Shown piece after piece: positions 36,701 to 46,749 of a stretch of 64,000 nucleotides of DNA. The notes under the pieces are model-generated. The model worked only from the letters and a program-made list of their open reading frames with translations. It did no database searches and was not told the origin of the DNA. Each line of letters opens with the position of its first letter. The first letter of the stretch is position 1. The position numbers and the translations under genes were made by a program. Source of the DNA: Cheilinus undulatus (lineage: Eukaryota > Chordata > Actinopteri > Labriformes > Labridae); the NCBI RefSeq assembly GCF_018320785.1, contig NC_054870.1, positions 4,164,433 to 4,228,432 on the forward strand, written 5' to 3'.

Positions 36701-39393
36701 AATTGTCCAAAATCTCTTGGTATGCTGAAGCATTCAGAGTTCCTTTGACTGGAACTAAGGGGCCAAGCCCAGCTCCTGAAAAACAAGCCCACATCATAAT
36801 CCCCCCTCCACCAAACTTTACACTTGGCACAATGCAGTCAGACAAGTACCGTTCTCCTGGCAACCGCCAAACCCAGACTCATCCATCAGATTGCCAGATG
36901 GAGAAGCGTGATTCGTCACTCCAGAGAACGCATCTCCACTGCTCTAGAGTCCAGTGGTGGTGTGCTTTACACCACTGCATCCAACGCTTTGCATTGCACT
37001 TGGTGATGTATGGCTTGGATGCAGCTGCTTGGCCATGGAAACCCATTTCCATGAAGCTCTCTACGCACTGTTCTTGAGCTAATCTGAAAGCCACATGAAG
37101 TTTGGAGATCTGAAGCGACTGACTCTGCAGAAAGTTGTCGACCTCTGCGCACTATATGCCTCAGCATCCGCTGACCCTGCTCCGTCATTTTACCACTTGG
37201 TGGTTGAGTTGCTGTCATTCCCAGTCGCTTCCACTTTGTTATAATACCACTGACAATTGACTGTGGAGTATTTAGGAGCAAGGAAATTTCACCACTGGAC
37301 TTGTTGCACAGGTGGCATCCTATCACAGTACCGCGCTGGAATTCACTGAGCTCCTGAGAGCAAGCCATTCTTTCACAAATGTTTGTAGAGACAGTCTGCA
37401 TGCCTAGGTGTTTGATTTTACACACCTGTGGCCATGGAAGTGGTTGGAACACCTGACTTGAATTATTTGGATGGGTGAGTGAATACTTTTGGCAATATAG
37501 TGTATATTGAAAACAATTAAATGATTTCAGAAGCAATTAATCCATAGCATGAATCTGAATATAAGGGTGCAGCTATATGCTATAAAGGAGGCAGTTGGGG
37601 TGGAGGAGGGGAAGCTTTGCCAGCAGCAAAATGTTGCATTAGCATTGATGCAAGCAGGGCAGGGTAAGCATTAAGTCATATTTAAATGGACCACTGTGCT
37701 GCAAGAAAGAGCTGTGATTGGCTGTGGGAGCTGGGAGGCAAAAATTGGTGTCAGGTGGCTATCAGGTGATCATGGTTGGTGGTATGGCTTTTGTGAACTA
37801 ACACTAAGTTTCTTCAATATTAGATCAAAACATAAGAAAAACACTTGAATGTTTGCATAATGTGCATAAAATCTCTGCTGCAGCAAAACATGAACATTAA
37901 AATGGTATTTTGACACATTTCAAGTCAAAGAAATATTGCAACTTCTGCAATTTGAAAATTGCAGCAGGCTATTGCGATTTGCAATTAATTACCCAGCCCT
38001 AACTATAACTATTGCTGGTCCATGGACAGTGACCTAGCTCACATGGTCCACACTCTGTTATAATCTCACAAACATCTTTCATGGATGATTGTAACGGTTT
38101 TGATAAGGAGGAGGGCTTCATTGTGTAGTTCATTTTAACCCTCTAGTTTCCCTACAAACTGCTGTCTCATTTTCCTCCTAGTGTGCAAAAAATGCACAGG
38201 AGGGTTATTACTGTAAATAAAAAAGTTTTATTAGTTTATTTTTAATTGTTTTATTTTTTCCTTGTTTCATCAACTTGTGCCATTAACAAAAATACCAAAT
38301 ACTCAAAAGTTGTCATATCTTTTAACCCTTTAATTGCCATGTTTGTAATCTAAACAAACAAAATTTTTGATGAAAAAAGAAATTTGATTTTTTTCAAGAC
38401 ACTACACTGTAAGTGAATACTTATTTATGGATGATTGCAGCCTGGCATATGTCATTGATTAGTAGCAACATTGGTTAAAATGCACTATTAGTTTTTTGTG
38501 AGCTCAATCATTCTAAAATACTCACGTTTTTCACCCTTCTGTGCAAAAATGCACACCTTTAAATCATGTTATAAATATCATACATTTCAAAATTGTTTTA
38601 CTGTTGTTTACTGTGAATTATATTTTTCTCATTTAAGGTCAGCCCTAATCATAAATGTCAAATACTCATTCATTTTGATTTTTTAACCCTTTAAATGCCA
38701 TGTTTCATTGATGATGTCACTGCATTTTTAGATGCAAAATACACAAAAAACGATTTTTTTTGCAAGTTACTACATGAAAATGAGATAACTTATTTATTGA
38801 TTATTGCACAGACTCACACACTGATCTGCACTTAAACAAAACCTCAGAGAGTCAGTGAGAAGGGGAGCAGAGGGCAGTATAAGACTGAAATCTAGTGGAA
38901 AAAAAACATGTATTTCCTGCCCTCGCCCATGTGTTGTAAAAGTGACGTCACAGGGTAAAAAATGGTCCAGGTGCAAATGTAAAGCCCCAACTCTCAAATG
39001 AAGCCCAGAAACCAGAAAATGCATGATTCATGCCTTAATGGTGTATAGATCAAAAGATGTGGTTTGAATGGGTTTCAGTGGAGATTTTTTTTTTTGCACA
39101 CCAGGGGTATTAACGCTATAAAAAAGGTTTTCTTTATTTATGTTGGGCTGATTTTTGTGGCTGGGACAGAATTTTGAAAATTGTGCAAAAATGAACAAAA
39201 AATACAATACATGATAATAATAATTGTGAAAGAGGACATAGTGCTTAAAAAAATATCAACTAAGTGTGTATTTTTGACACAAGGGGTACCAGAGGGTTTA
39301 GTAATATTTTTTTTGTGTGTTTTTCAGGACTACAGCATCGATGAGGAGGCAGCACTGCAGGCAGCTCTGGCACTATCACTGGCTGAAAACTGA
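21623..39393 (+). CDS. rnf166: RING finger E3 ubiquitin ligase RNF166, complete, 6 coding exons
   Basis: RNF166 is a RING E3 ligase of the RNF114/125/138/166 family, linked to antiviral signalling and xenophagy in mammals. Exons: 21623-21798, 26860-27016, 27282-27394, 31047-31161, 32728-32835, 39328-39393; all junctions are in phase and follow GT/AG. The product is 244 residues (human 237). Order of domains: low-complexity N-terminus; C3HC4 RING with C40, C43, C56, H58, C61, C64, C76, C79; C2HC zinc finger C105, C108, H120, C124; Di19-type fingers with C159/C162/H175/H180 and C189/C192; C-terminal ubiquitin-interacting motif [19 protein letters not shown] chose the ATG at 21623 because human starts MAMFRS and the context (A at -3, G at +4) is good. 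In-frame ATGs at 21620 and 21557 could add 1 or 22 residues. No broken exon was found. Confidence 0.96.
22114..22625. mobile_element. hAT-type MITE with 8-bp target duplication
   Basis: Ends are CAGTGTTAATTTCG and, on the other strand at the right, CAGTGTTAATTTTGG. Flanks are GTTGTATC (22106-22113) and GTTGTATT (22626-22633), 7 of 8 identical. The interior is a series of ACTAAAACTAGACTAAAATG-like words. No transposase is encoded. In rnf166 intron 1. Confidence 0.8.
22633..23385. mobile_element. MITE with TAGAGGTGGGA ends
   Basis: The left end TAGAGGTGGGATTTATGGCT and the right end, on the opposite strand TAGAGACGTGACGTTCATGA, are related inverted repeats, each next to a GGCTC-rich segment (GGAGCCGG near 22660; GAGCCG near 23341). 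The element abuts the hAT MITE immediately to the left. No protein is encoded. In rnf166 intron 1. Confidence 0.55.
24175..24457. mobile_element. hAT MITE related to the CAGTGGTTCTC family
   Basis: The left end CACTGGTTCTCAGCTGG is followed by GTGGGTTGGGACCCAG. The right end on the opposite strand reads GAGGTTCTCAGCTGGTCAAG followed by GTTAGAACCCACCACC. The ends have drifted, so the limits and target duplication are uncertain. In rnf166 intron 1. Confidence 0.6.
24546..24977 (-). mobile_element. Copy B of the promoter/helicase-like first-exon repeat
   Basis: This is the best-preserved copy of the family seen at 2911, 27771, 59850 and 61302. The right end is AACCTTGCAAAGCAGATGGA on the minus strand, with inverted GATTGAT/GGGCC boxes between it and the coding segment. 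To the left of the exon it continues through GGGCCAATCAGAGCAACAAA (24571-24590), containing a CCAAT box, to CTGTCTGTCACGTC. Nothing of a catalytic domain is present, so this is a deleted derivative of a larger element. Confidence 0.65.
24694..24786 (-). pseudogene. Orphan first exon, helicase-like N-terminus (31 codons)
   Basis: From ATG at 24786 the frame gives [20 protein letters not shown] then [11 protein letters not shown], and meets a good donor (GTGAGT) at 24693 in phase 0. The element ends shortly after, so there is no second exon. The SLKEEQRTA ending looks like the start of a RecQ-type helicase domain (the segment before motif I), as in transposon-linked helicase proteins of fish. 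That link is from memory and inference. What is directly visible is that copy A keeps the same N-terminus and copy E (near 61620-61700) keeps the same donor with a frameshift. Confidence 0.5.
27771..28052. mobile_element. Copy C of the same repeat family, internally deleted
   Basis: The left end CTAACCTGACATGTCAGATG at 27777-27796 and the right end CTACTTTGCAAGGTT (28038-28052) form TIR-like ends. The left part contains TTTCACACATCCATCTGG and CATAGACAGTGTTTGGGAAA, as in copy D; the right part matches copies A, B and E. The exon-containing middle is deleted, with the junction near 27922. In rnf166 intron 3. Confidence 0.6.
28630..29007. repeat. Repeat segment X (copy 2)
   Basis: It matches 11440-11900: CAGGTGTTTGTGATCCCACA, GATTAGAATAAATACAG and ACAATTTCAACTGATTG occur in the same order. 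Here it is followed directly by the GTGTTGTCAAACTCAATC left end of the neighbouring family. In rnf166 intron 3. Confidence 0.6.
29008..30020 (+). mobile_element. GTGTCAAACTCAATC family, second copy
   Basis: It starts with GTTGTCAAACTCAATCACAG, then about 700 bp (29150-29870) of imperfect repeats of the type GTCAAAATATGAGATAAAAG with AAAAGTCAAAATAATC variants. A drifted right part ends around TTTTAGGGCCAGTTATAATA (30008-30027). No open frame. In rnf166 intron 3. Confidence 0.6.
33070..33290. repeat. Possible SINE/MITE fragment
   Basis: CATTCATACC, CATTCACACACATTCACTGA, TGTCTTGCTTAAGGAGACAT and GGGAATCAAACTGACC resemble an old fish repeat that also appears in drifted form near 35940-36060 and 63770-63975. 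The GGGATCAAACC-like word might derive from a tRNA B box, but no tRNA fold is visible. In rnf166 intron 5. Confidence 0.35.
33288..33450. mobile_element. Fragment of the CAGTGTTAAT MITE family
   Basis: TAGTGTTAATGTTGGAAAC followed by TTTAGTCTTATGCC and AGACTAGTTTTAGTC resembles the element at 22114-22625 in reverse-diverged form. Only the left end is recognisable. Confidence 0.4.
35300..35935 (+). mobile_element. LINE 3' fragment (Rex1/CR1/L2-like), ORF2 C-terminus
   Basis: The frame from 35300 to the TGA at 35579-35581 gives [14 protein letters not shown], then [20 protein letters not shown] and [20 protein letters not shown] followed by FPTADRL. This matches the conserved C-terminal tail of CR1/L2/Rex1-type reverse transcriptases. 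The 3' end carries a short repeat tail of TTTAATC/TTAATC units (about 35908-35935). The upstream body is missing (5' truncation). In rnf166 intron 5. Confidence 0.75.
36269..37504 (-). mobile_element. Tc1/mariner transposon, near full length, inactive
   Basis: Ends match as inverted repeats: left CATATTGCCAAAAGTATTCG, right (other strand) CTATATTGCCAAAAGTATTC, about 30 bp each and flanked by TA dinucleotides (36269-36270, 37503-37504). At 1.24 kb the length is normal for Tc1. It encodes one transposase on the minus strand, listed separately. It is younger than the MITE that surrounds it. Confidence 0.92.
36353..37368 (-). pseudogene. Tc1-like DDE transposase, broken
   Basis: The start is ATG at 37368 ([17 protein letters not shown]) and the stop TAA at 36353-36355, spanning about 339 codons, the usual Tc1 length. 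Visible in order: N-terminal helix-turn-helix region with [17 protein letters not shown]; second domain with [18 protein letters not shown] core WSDESRF (first Asp), [19 protein letters not shown] (second Asp), and [10 protein letters not shown] (Glu). The frame changes between 36967 and 37094, an in-frame TGA replaces an Arg codon near 36878, and the frame shifts again near 36590. It is therefore not functional. Confidence 0.9.
38140..39300. repeat. Tandem repeat with unit of about 360 bp, two to three drifted copies
   Basis: TTTTAACCCTTTAATTGCCA (about 38320) recurs as TTTTAACCCTTTAAATGCCA (about 38681), each followed by ATGTTT and by ACTAC...ACTTATTTAT...GATTATTGCA-like sequence. TGTGCAAAAAATGCACAGG (38180) recurs as TGTGCAAAAATGCACACC (38540). 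A third weak copy with TTTTTGCACACCAGGGG lies near 39092. No coding potential. In the last rnf166 intron. Confidence 0.6.
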
Positions 39394-42293
39394 CAACAGT
39401 CAGCCCACCACCATCTTCTCACCATTTACCCCAAATCCACTGTTACTACACTGCTGCTACACCACTATGGTTCAGAAGGTATCATGCAGCCAACAGACTT
39501 ATCTGACCCAACCGGGTCCACACACTCTTCAGAAAACTACGGCACCATGTTCCAGCTTCAGATTTGATGATAACCTCACTTCTTTTTCACATGAAGTTGT
39601 CCTGGTGAAGCAGAAGAGCTAGTTTTCTGAGCTTCAACACAAAAGCAGTCTGACAATACCGTCTCTGCTCTTTTGGATTTGAGGAAAGAAAACTTTGGCT
39701 TAGAAGGGATAAAGGGACCATATCATGATAAGTTGTTAGGACTAACCCCAGCATAACCCATCACATGCTGACTTTGAAAACCCCAGCTTCAAATCGTTCA
39801 TTCACTCACAGCTTCCACCAGGACCCCCACTGCATGAAGGGCTACCTCCACGGTACTACTGTCTCATCCGGAGTACAAACGTTTCACAGCCTGCTGAGTC
39901 AAAAACCCACGTCAGTGATTTGAGGTCTCTGACCACTAGTCACACTGACCTCTGGTTCACCATCAGTAACGTTGTAGAAGTTTAGTCAGAGTGATGATGA
40001 GTGGAGAAATGCGCTTCTTCTACTGAGAGGACTGCTGAGATCAAGCTTGAACAGGCAGATTAACTCCGTACAGTAGTACAGTAAGAGCAACTGAGAATGC
40101 TTTCCACAGAAATATACAAAAAAGTCAAAATTAAACCCAGGAAATCAATAGATGCAGTCGGCGGGGCATCCCGGTGGTGAAAAGAATCCTACCCCCAGTC
40201 TGGAGGGCTGTGAACATGCAGATTTTACACTGATACTAATGCTAACAATCCGTTATACCCTAAACTGAGGCATTACTCTGCTTAAACACAAACAATACTT
40301 AGGTAAATTAAACAGTATAGGATTCTGTGTCATGCTCTAATAGACTGGACAAGTGATCACCCTCAGTGGACCGCTGTGTCATTCCCAAAAATCTTTTCCT
40401 ACCTGGTTAAATCACCAGTTCAGATAAAATGTGACATTCGCTGTTGATAAGACGTATAAAGCTTCATCTCAGTTAATCCAACGTTCATGGAACCCCTCAC
40501 CAATCCAACACTGCTAGGATAAGGTGAAAATAAAGTTAAAGTTACATGTAATGAGGTGCTGAATACACATGTGAACTTTGGTCTTCTTGTTGGATCACTT
40601 GATCTCCTAATTGGCTCTGTGCTTCAGTCGGGTTAAAATTCAAAGATCTTAATTCAAGGTTTATTTAAAGGGCAGAAGAGCACGCAGCAGCTCCTTGACA
40701 TTGGAGTGTTCCCCTCAATGCCGGCTGTATCTATAGCCTCTCTGCATCTGTCTGCATTTTTTACTAACCAAAACAAACTGGAACGGTAGTTCTGTTAGTT
40801 GGAAAATTAGCACACGGTTGTTTGACAAAGTACGGGAGGATTTCTCCTGTTGCTTTGACCGAAGAGAGTGAAAACTTTCAGGATGTTTGTTGACTGAGCG
40901 GACGGTTCTAGTCAGTGAATAAAAGGAAAGCATCTCCCCATAGATGGCGCCAAAACATGATGTAGAGCGAGGCTTATATTCTACAGATTTTCATGTCTCA
41001 AAAGAAAACCAGGAAGAGAAATCAACTGACCAGTGAACATGCAGGCTGTTTTTCAGTAAAATTCAGTCTTAAATTAGGAGACAAATGTGAAAAGGATGTG
41101 AATTTTACAAAAGTAAAGAAATGTTTTAATAAATTACTAAAGCAGGTTTTGATAATACTAGCTTCAGTGATCTAAAGGAAAATACAAATATAATGTAGAT
41201 TCCTTATTTTGATTTGACTTTTATTTGTTTATTTTGACTTATTGGTCATTACTATGGATTAAAAACTAAATTTGTTCAGCAGAGAAACCTCATTTAAGGA
41301 TGATAACACTCCAATCTTAGTATTCTTAATCTCCTCATCTCTCCACTCCTATTACTGCTGGCTTTCTACACTTTTTGAGACAGAAGGCATTTTGCTGTCT
41401 TTTTCCAAAATAAGTAATGTTTCTGTTTTCCTCTGCATAATACCAGCCAAGTAAACTACTCAGAGAAGTTTATCTTCGGCCCACTTACAGGATGGTCTGT
41501 GTGAACTGTTTAGAAAAAACGATTTAAATAGCCTCAAAATGCAATATTGCTGTTTGGCAAGAATGCCAGTTAATGCATAGATTCAGTGCAGTTATTTATT
41601 AACACTCCAAAAATCAATCTACATCTTTGGTCCACAGAACAGTTGTCTAAATATCAGTGATTTTGGTATTATGGCCGCCCTGAGTGAATAATCAGTTTGT
41701 TTACTAAAGTTGAGGTCAGTTAGAAAATCTAATCTTGTCCCTTTAAACATGCACACAGGATAAAAGCATGCCAGCCTCCATGGGGGTAGGTAGCAATACA
41801 CCCCTTTGAGCTAGCTACTATAGACTTGTTTCCTGTTAGCCTTGCTAACAAGATAGCAAGCACTGCACTGTCAGATTTCATGACTCTGAGTGTTTTATTA
41901 GGTTTTTTACCCACTTTTGGCTATCTAAAACGTAGTAGTTTACAGAGATATCCCAAGGCAGACAGAACAGCAACACCACTATTCTCAGTGTCTTTGGTCA
42001 AACGTGATTTACAACTGCATTATCTTAGGAAAAATAAATTAAAGATTTAAAAGACTGGATTCAGTGAAATTTCAGTCCAGCTTACAAGTTTACATGCATT
42101 TTAAAAATGCTAATTAACACAATAATTTGACTTTTTTATTGCATGTAAATGTACTGAATATTGCAGATCAGTAAACAGATTTATGTTGTAATAAAGATTT
42201 TCTCTGAAAACCCTGATGCTGCACTGATGCTAACGTTAACATGAGCATAAAGCATATGCTTTAGGTGCAGACCATGTTTTTGGGATATGATTT
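39394..42293 (+). other. rnf166 3' UTR and following DNA
   Basis: There is no coding segment I recognise. Candidate rnf166 poly(A) signals are AATAAA at 40529-40534 and 40918-40923; the first gives a 3' UTR of about 1.15 kb. Short reading frames here have no recognisable motif. I see no repeat I can name between 40950 and 42293. Confidence 0.5.
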
Positions 42294-43392
42294 CCAGGGG
42301 TGGAAAGTAACTATGTACATTTACTCAGATTACTGTAATTGAGTAACTTTTTTTCTGTACCTGTACTTCTTTGAGTAGTTTTTAAAACCACTACTTTTAC
42401 TAAAGTATATTTTGAGTGAAGTATTGTACCTAATTACATTTTAAAAAGCATCGAGTACTGAGTAAAAAAATAAACACTAAAAGCCACAACAAGGAGGTCC
42501 AAGCTTTCTGCTAAGAACATGGAAACGACCAATCATTTGGCTTTTATGACACATGACAGTCAGTACATGCACATAGCAGAGAATGAATTCATGTTTCTTC
42601 CCAACACAGCTGTTATATCATGCTTTAGGTTAGGTCACACCTCATAATTAATGACCTGGTTGGAGGTCCATATTTTCTTGTTGTTATTGCACATAGAGGA
42701 CAGGTCATAATTCACTGTGAAAGCCTCTTGGGTATCAAATGCAGCTACTCCGTACTTTGAGTAAATTTTAAATGACTTACTTTTTACTTTTACTTGAGTA
42801 GATTTTTAGACCAGTATTTTCACTTTTACTCAAGTACATTTTAACCAGAGTACCTGCACTTTTACTTGAGTAAAATAGTCTGGTACTTTTTCCACCTCTC
42901 ACCCTAACCTTAACCCATTTCTTCATTGGACCGTGAGGCTTTCAAAGTTGGGGAAAGTACACGACTATTGTACTCAAGTAAAAGTCCAGTTACTCTCAGT
43001 AACTCTGGGAAAGCTGTGTTGAAGTGAGTCTTCTCTGACAAGGCAATGCAGGCAGATAAGGAATACACACGATGAGTCCTTTGGACTCTAACTCAGTTGA
43101 TAACTTCACTCATGGTGCAAATGTGTCTCACATCAAAAACAACAATCCACTAAAACACGACCAAGAGAACCCTGACGGGACTCACTGTACAACAGGCAAC
43201 ATCCAAACAAAACTAAACACACAGATACTCTCTGCCCAAGGGCATGATGGGAAACTCAGCCCAAATATCCTTCCAGATTTAAAATCCAATGTAGTCAACA
43301 GAGGTGAAAAAAAGTACAGCTGTATAGTACTCAAGTAAAAGAACAGTTTCTCTTAAGTAGAAGTAAAAGTGCTGCGTAGCTTTCCACCCCTG
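42294..43392. mobile_element. MITE with CCAGGGGTGGAAAGTAAC ends
   Basis: The left end CAGGGGTGGAAAGTAAC and the right end CTTTCCACCCCTG are inverted repeats. Subterminal parts share TACTCAAGTAAAAGTCC-type words, with many ACTTTTACTTGAGTA copies near 42790-42870 and 42970-43000. The 88-codon frame at 43072-43338 lies inside and shows no known domain, so I do not call a gene. No exact target duplication is visible. Confidence 0.65.
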
Positions 43393-45640
43393 GAGGTTAT
43401 TCAACAGGGTCAGAATCCAGCTGTTAAATGATTATAACAAGGCCGTTTTTAATCCTCCTTTTATTGAGGAGGTCGTCTCATGTTAAAGTCTCGGTATTTA
43501 AACTGTGTTTAGAGGGAAAAAACGGTACAGGGATATCTCTAGTTGGTACTGTCAGTAGTGTTGAGTTTACACCTTGTCCTGACCTTCAGCCTGCCCCTCG
43601 CCTCCTCCTCTCTCCGTCTTTAACCTCACCCTGAATGTTCGCACTGTAGAGCTCAGTGGGAAGCCGTATGTGTGACTGATTCTGTTTGCTGGGACGCTAA
43701 AGTTCTTTGAAATGCTTGGATGAAAACTTCTTTTATCTCTTATAAATCTGACATGGAAAGATCAAAAGAATGATTCACAGTACAACATCTGATACAAATC
43801 CTGGAAGCTCAGCCGTAACTGTCCATCCTCCGAGAGCTTCACAGGAGCAACCTAAAGATGCAAAAGATCAAACAGCACTAATAATAGAACCACAGCAGAC
43901 ATCCCATCCACTCACTCCTACAGCCAGACAGCTCCTATTTTTTATCTATGTGAATATTTGCACTTATAATCGTTCTTTTCTACCAGACTGATCTGTAGAT
44001 ATCATTTGGAAATAATTCATTTGCGTTTTCTTAAGCGTTTAGCTTTGTCAGTTTAACTTTTAGGGATATTTTTATGAGCTATCTGCCGAGCAGAATTAAA
44101 AACACATCTATTTTTGGCAAAGTGTCTCCACTTAAACCACCAGTCTACTGTCAGATACTAGTCAGATCTTTGTCTGCAGCTCTGTGAATGCAGAAACTTG
44201 AGCAGTATGACCACTAGGTGGCAGTCTTCTCACACAGAGGCTACTGAAACCAACCATTTACACAGGAGATCATGTCAGAGCCTCTAAATACATTCAGCAG
44301 CTGCACTTTTATTCATTTGCTTCTTTAAAAAGTGTAAATTTAGTTTGTGTTATCTTTAATCTTGTTTAATATTTTTTCATTGTCTCGATGTCTTAAAAAG
44401 AAAGGGAACAAACTCAGTGTTAATCGTAAAGGTGTTAGGGGTTGACGGAGTTCAGAAGTTTTTATTTGTGCTGGAAAACATTCAAATCTTTGTCGACTTG
44501 TTTCTTTTTAATGGGCAGCATGTGCCATTTGTTTCTTCTAACAATATTTCTGTTGTCAAACCAAGTAGAGATGACTGATGATGTTTTTAACGCAGAGCCA
44601 ATATGCACCAGGAGAAAAAAACAGGCCGGGTGGCGGAAAGACGGCATTGTTAGCATCATTGGTTCAAGGTAGGACGGGAACATTCACATGTGCTGGTGGT
44701 TGCAGGCAGTGGTAAGATCCAACATTTTTAGGGTCCAAAACGCTTACAAGAAAGCTGCTCTTAAAATCATTTTATGGAAATAACAAATGTGATTATGCTA
44801 GCTTAAAACTGGCTAGAATTAAAGGATGAAAGCAAAATTCAAGGACTGTTTGTAGAGCGCACATGAAGCTTTTTCAGCTCATCTTCAGCTGGCTGCTCCT
44901 AGTCTTCACTAAACCATCTGCTTGTACTTTAAACACAGGAAGAGAAAGAAGGAGAATTCCCAAATTCTTCTGAGCTGTGTGTCAGAATTCCTCCTTTCTG
45001 TAAATTTCATTACTTTCTAAAAATGTAAAAATAGAAATCCTTTGCATAACAGAAGTATGATTTTATACAAAGTAGATCTCAATCTGCTTTCCCCCTCAAA
45101 CATGTAATTATTTATTTTTTATTTCAATTTCTTTTATAAAAGATGTTCACCTTTTTACCTCTGTAGCAGAATTCTTAGCTTCATGTTTTATTACAGTTTG
45201 TGTATTCATGCTTGTTTTTGCTTTTCCCCACAAATGTAAATAATGTTTGTTTATTTGTATGTTTATTCTTTGTTTTTCTAGTGGTACATTTAATATTTTA
45301 TTAAACGGTTCGTCACTGGTTAAAGGCAGCAGTTAAACAGTTGGTAAATGGTCCAGTATGAAAACATGAGTGAAGGCCACCAGTAGTGTTAGATGGTAGG
45401 ACACTTTAAAGTGGGGCTGTCAGCATTCACACGTTTATCATGATGATCATAAAGGCTGAAATGTGTGCATTATATTTTCTCAGTTGTATTAATTGTGCTG
45501 CTCCTTTGAATATTTAATTTCTCTTTAAGAATAAAGTCACAGGCAGCTCAGTGGACAGATCTGAAGAAATCTGCACCTTATATCAAACATTTCAGTTTTT
45601 CCCTTCTGATATTTTACTTTTCTATTCAAGGCAGGTTCTT
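43393..45640. other. Gene-free stretch
   Basis: Moderately AT-rich. The short frames at 43428-43634, 43770-43991 and 44442-44672 show no domain, no good splice context and no low-complexity bias. No repeat family recognised. Confidence 0.4.
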
Positions 45641-45923
45641 TTAAAAAGGGCTATTTCAGGATTTTTGAAGTTGGGTGGTATGAGGTACTTGGCTATAGTA
45701 GTGGCATTAGCCTCCAATTATCTCTGTGAAAGTTGATCCGGTGGTTATTATGAGTGGCTGTAGAAGGGAATGTTTTATCCTTCTATGTCAGGCACTAATT
45801 TACGATGCAGCTTTTGGCATTTTGTGTCCTTCCACCTCCGTGCACTGATCCTCTGATCAGCTGTGTGGGTCTGCAGGCTTCTACAGGGATAATAACACCA
45901 CAACAAGCTAAAACAAAGATAAT

Positions 45924-46104
45924 ATGAGTGGTTTTGATTCAAGTTATGATGATGTGCTGTTTACTGTTGATACGAGAGGATATGTGCATGAACCGGAGTA
46001 CACCGAAGAAGAACATATACGGATGGAGAGTCAGCGGGCTGAAAGAGAGAGCAGAGAAACGTCATTTGAAAGTTTTAAGCAGGAGAGATCCCGAGTTAGT
46101 GCAG
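45924..46104 (+). pseudogene. First-exon fragment of the fish P2X7-like multicopy family (putative)
   Basis: From the ATG the frame gives MSGFDSSYDDVLFTVDTRGY, VHEPEYTEEEHIRMESQRAE and then RESRETSFESFKQERSRVSA. A usable donor (GCAG/GTGTGG) follows at 46104. An acidic start followed by a Y/V-x-E-P-E-Y-T-E-E-E segment and a Glu/Arg-rich helix resembles the N-termini of teleost proteins annotated as P2X purinoceptor 7-like, which continue into a Cys-rich zinc domain. That continuation is absent: the sequence runs into a repeat at 46128. The family match is from memory. Confidence 0.4.
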
Positions 46105-46127
46105 GTGTGGAAAATGCACACCCATGC

Positions 46128-46690
46128 TCTGGATCATAGACTGTAGAAGGAATTGCCTGTGTGACGTCAGCTGTCTGCTTACAATAGGCAGAGTCAAACA
46201 GCTCCTGAAGCCAGTTCGTGGTGGGCTCCATATTGAAATCTTGGTCTCAACCGAACTTTGGATCAACCTAACGGCCCACTCACTAAGCTTGACTTCCCGT
46301 CAGCTAGCTAGCTAGCATTCTGGTTGACAGAAGCATAGCTTCTGCCTGTCAAACTACCTGTCAATCATGAGACGCACCAATCAGTGTGCAGTGAGGTTTT
46401 TCCTAACTAAAGTATAATCTAAACAATTGTGGTGCAAAAAAAATCACTCCCTGTACAGTGAGATCACATGAAGACACTAGCTAATGAGACACGTTTGGTT
46501 TTCTGAACCAGGCTGTAATTCAGTTTATTTCTAGTGTAAAAAAAACAGCTTTTTAACAGGTGTTCAGACGGGACTTCTGGTGCCTCAAGCAGCCTCAAGT
46601 GGACACTCACAGTATTGCAATTTTCACTTCCGCATTGGCTTCATTTTTCATGACCGGAGGTTGTGGCTTGCTCAGGATCAGCTAATGCCA
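46128..46690. repeat. Repeat with ATAGACTGTAGAA end, copy 1
   Basis: It starts near CATAGACTGTAGAAGGAATT and contains GTCAGCTGTCTGCTTACAAT, AGCTAGCTAGCATTCTGGTT, ACTAGCTAATGAGACACGTT and TTCATTTTTCATGACCGGAG. The reverse complement of this order is present at 51655-52190. It is non-coding and probably a MITE. Confidence 0.65.
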
Positions 46691-46749
46691 CTACTATAGC
46701 CAAGTACCTCATACAACCCAACTTCAAAAATCCCGAAATATCCCTTTAA

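Larger units (their letters stand above)
36101..38000. mobile_element. MITE with AGGGCTAAACAATTT ends, split by a Tc1 insertion
   Basis: Left end TAGGGCTAAACAATTTG and right end CAATTAATTACCCAGCCCTA are inverted repeats, each next to GCGATT-containing sequence (near 36157 and 37973). Flanks AGTATAAG and ACTATAAC match in 6 of 8 positions, suggesting a decayed target duplication. The Tc1 element at 36269-37504 was inserted into it afterwards. In rnf166 intron 5. Confidence 0.65.
45641..46749. mobile_element. TIR-bounded unit carrying a P2X7-like exon
   Basis: Inverted repeats of about 65 bp bound the unit: left TATTTCAGGATTTTTGAAGT, then GAGGTACTTGGCTATAGTAG and TGGCATTAG; the right side (46685-46749) is the reverse complement with few differences. 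Between them lie the exon at 45924-46104 and a second repeat (46128-46690). No transposase is seen. It could be a transposon that captured an exon, or two copies of a MITE that happened to insert on either side. Confidence 0.6.

Noticed and set aside
36571..37077. 168-codon plus-strand open frame
   Set aside because: It is the antisense shadow of the Tc1 transposase at 36353-37368, which has catalytic motifs on the minus strand.
43072..43338. 88-codon open frame with a start codon
   Set aside because: It lies inside the CCAGGGGTGGAAAG MITE between its subterminal repeats and has no known domain, so I treat it as chance.
44442..44672. 76-codon frame with a basic segment (TRRKKQAGWRKDG)
   Set aside because: No domain, no matching second exon and no conserved family recognised; a frame of similar length exists on the other strand.
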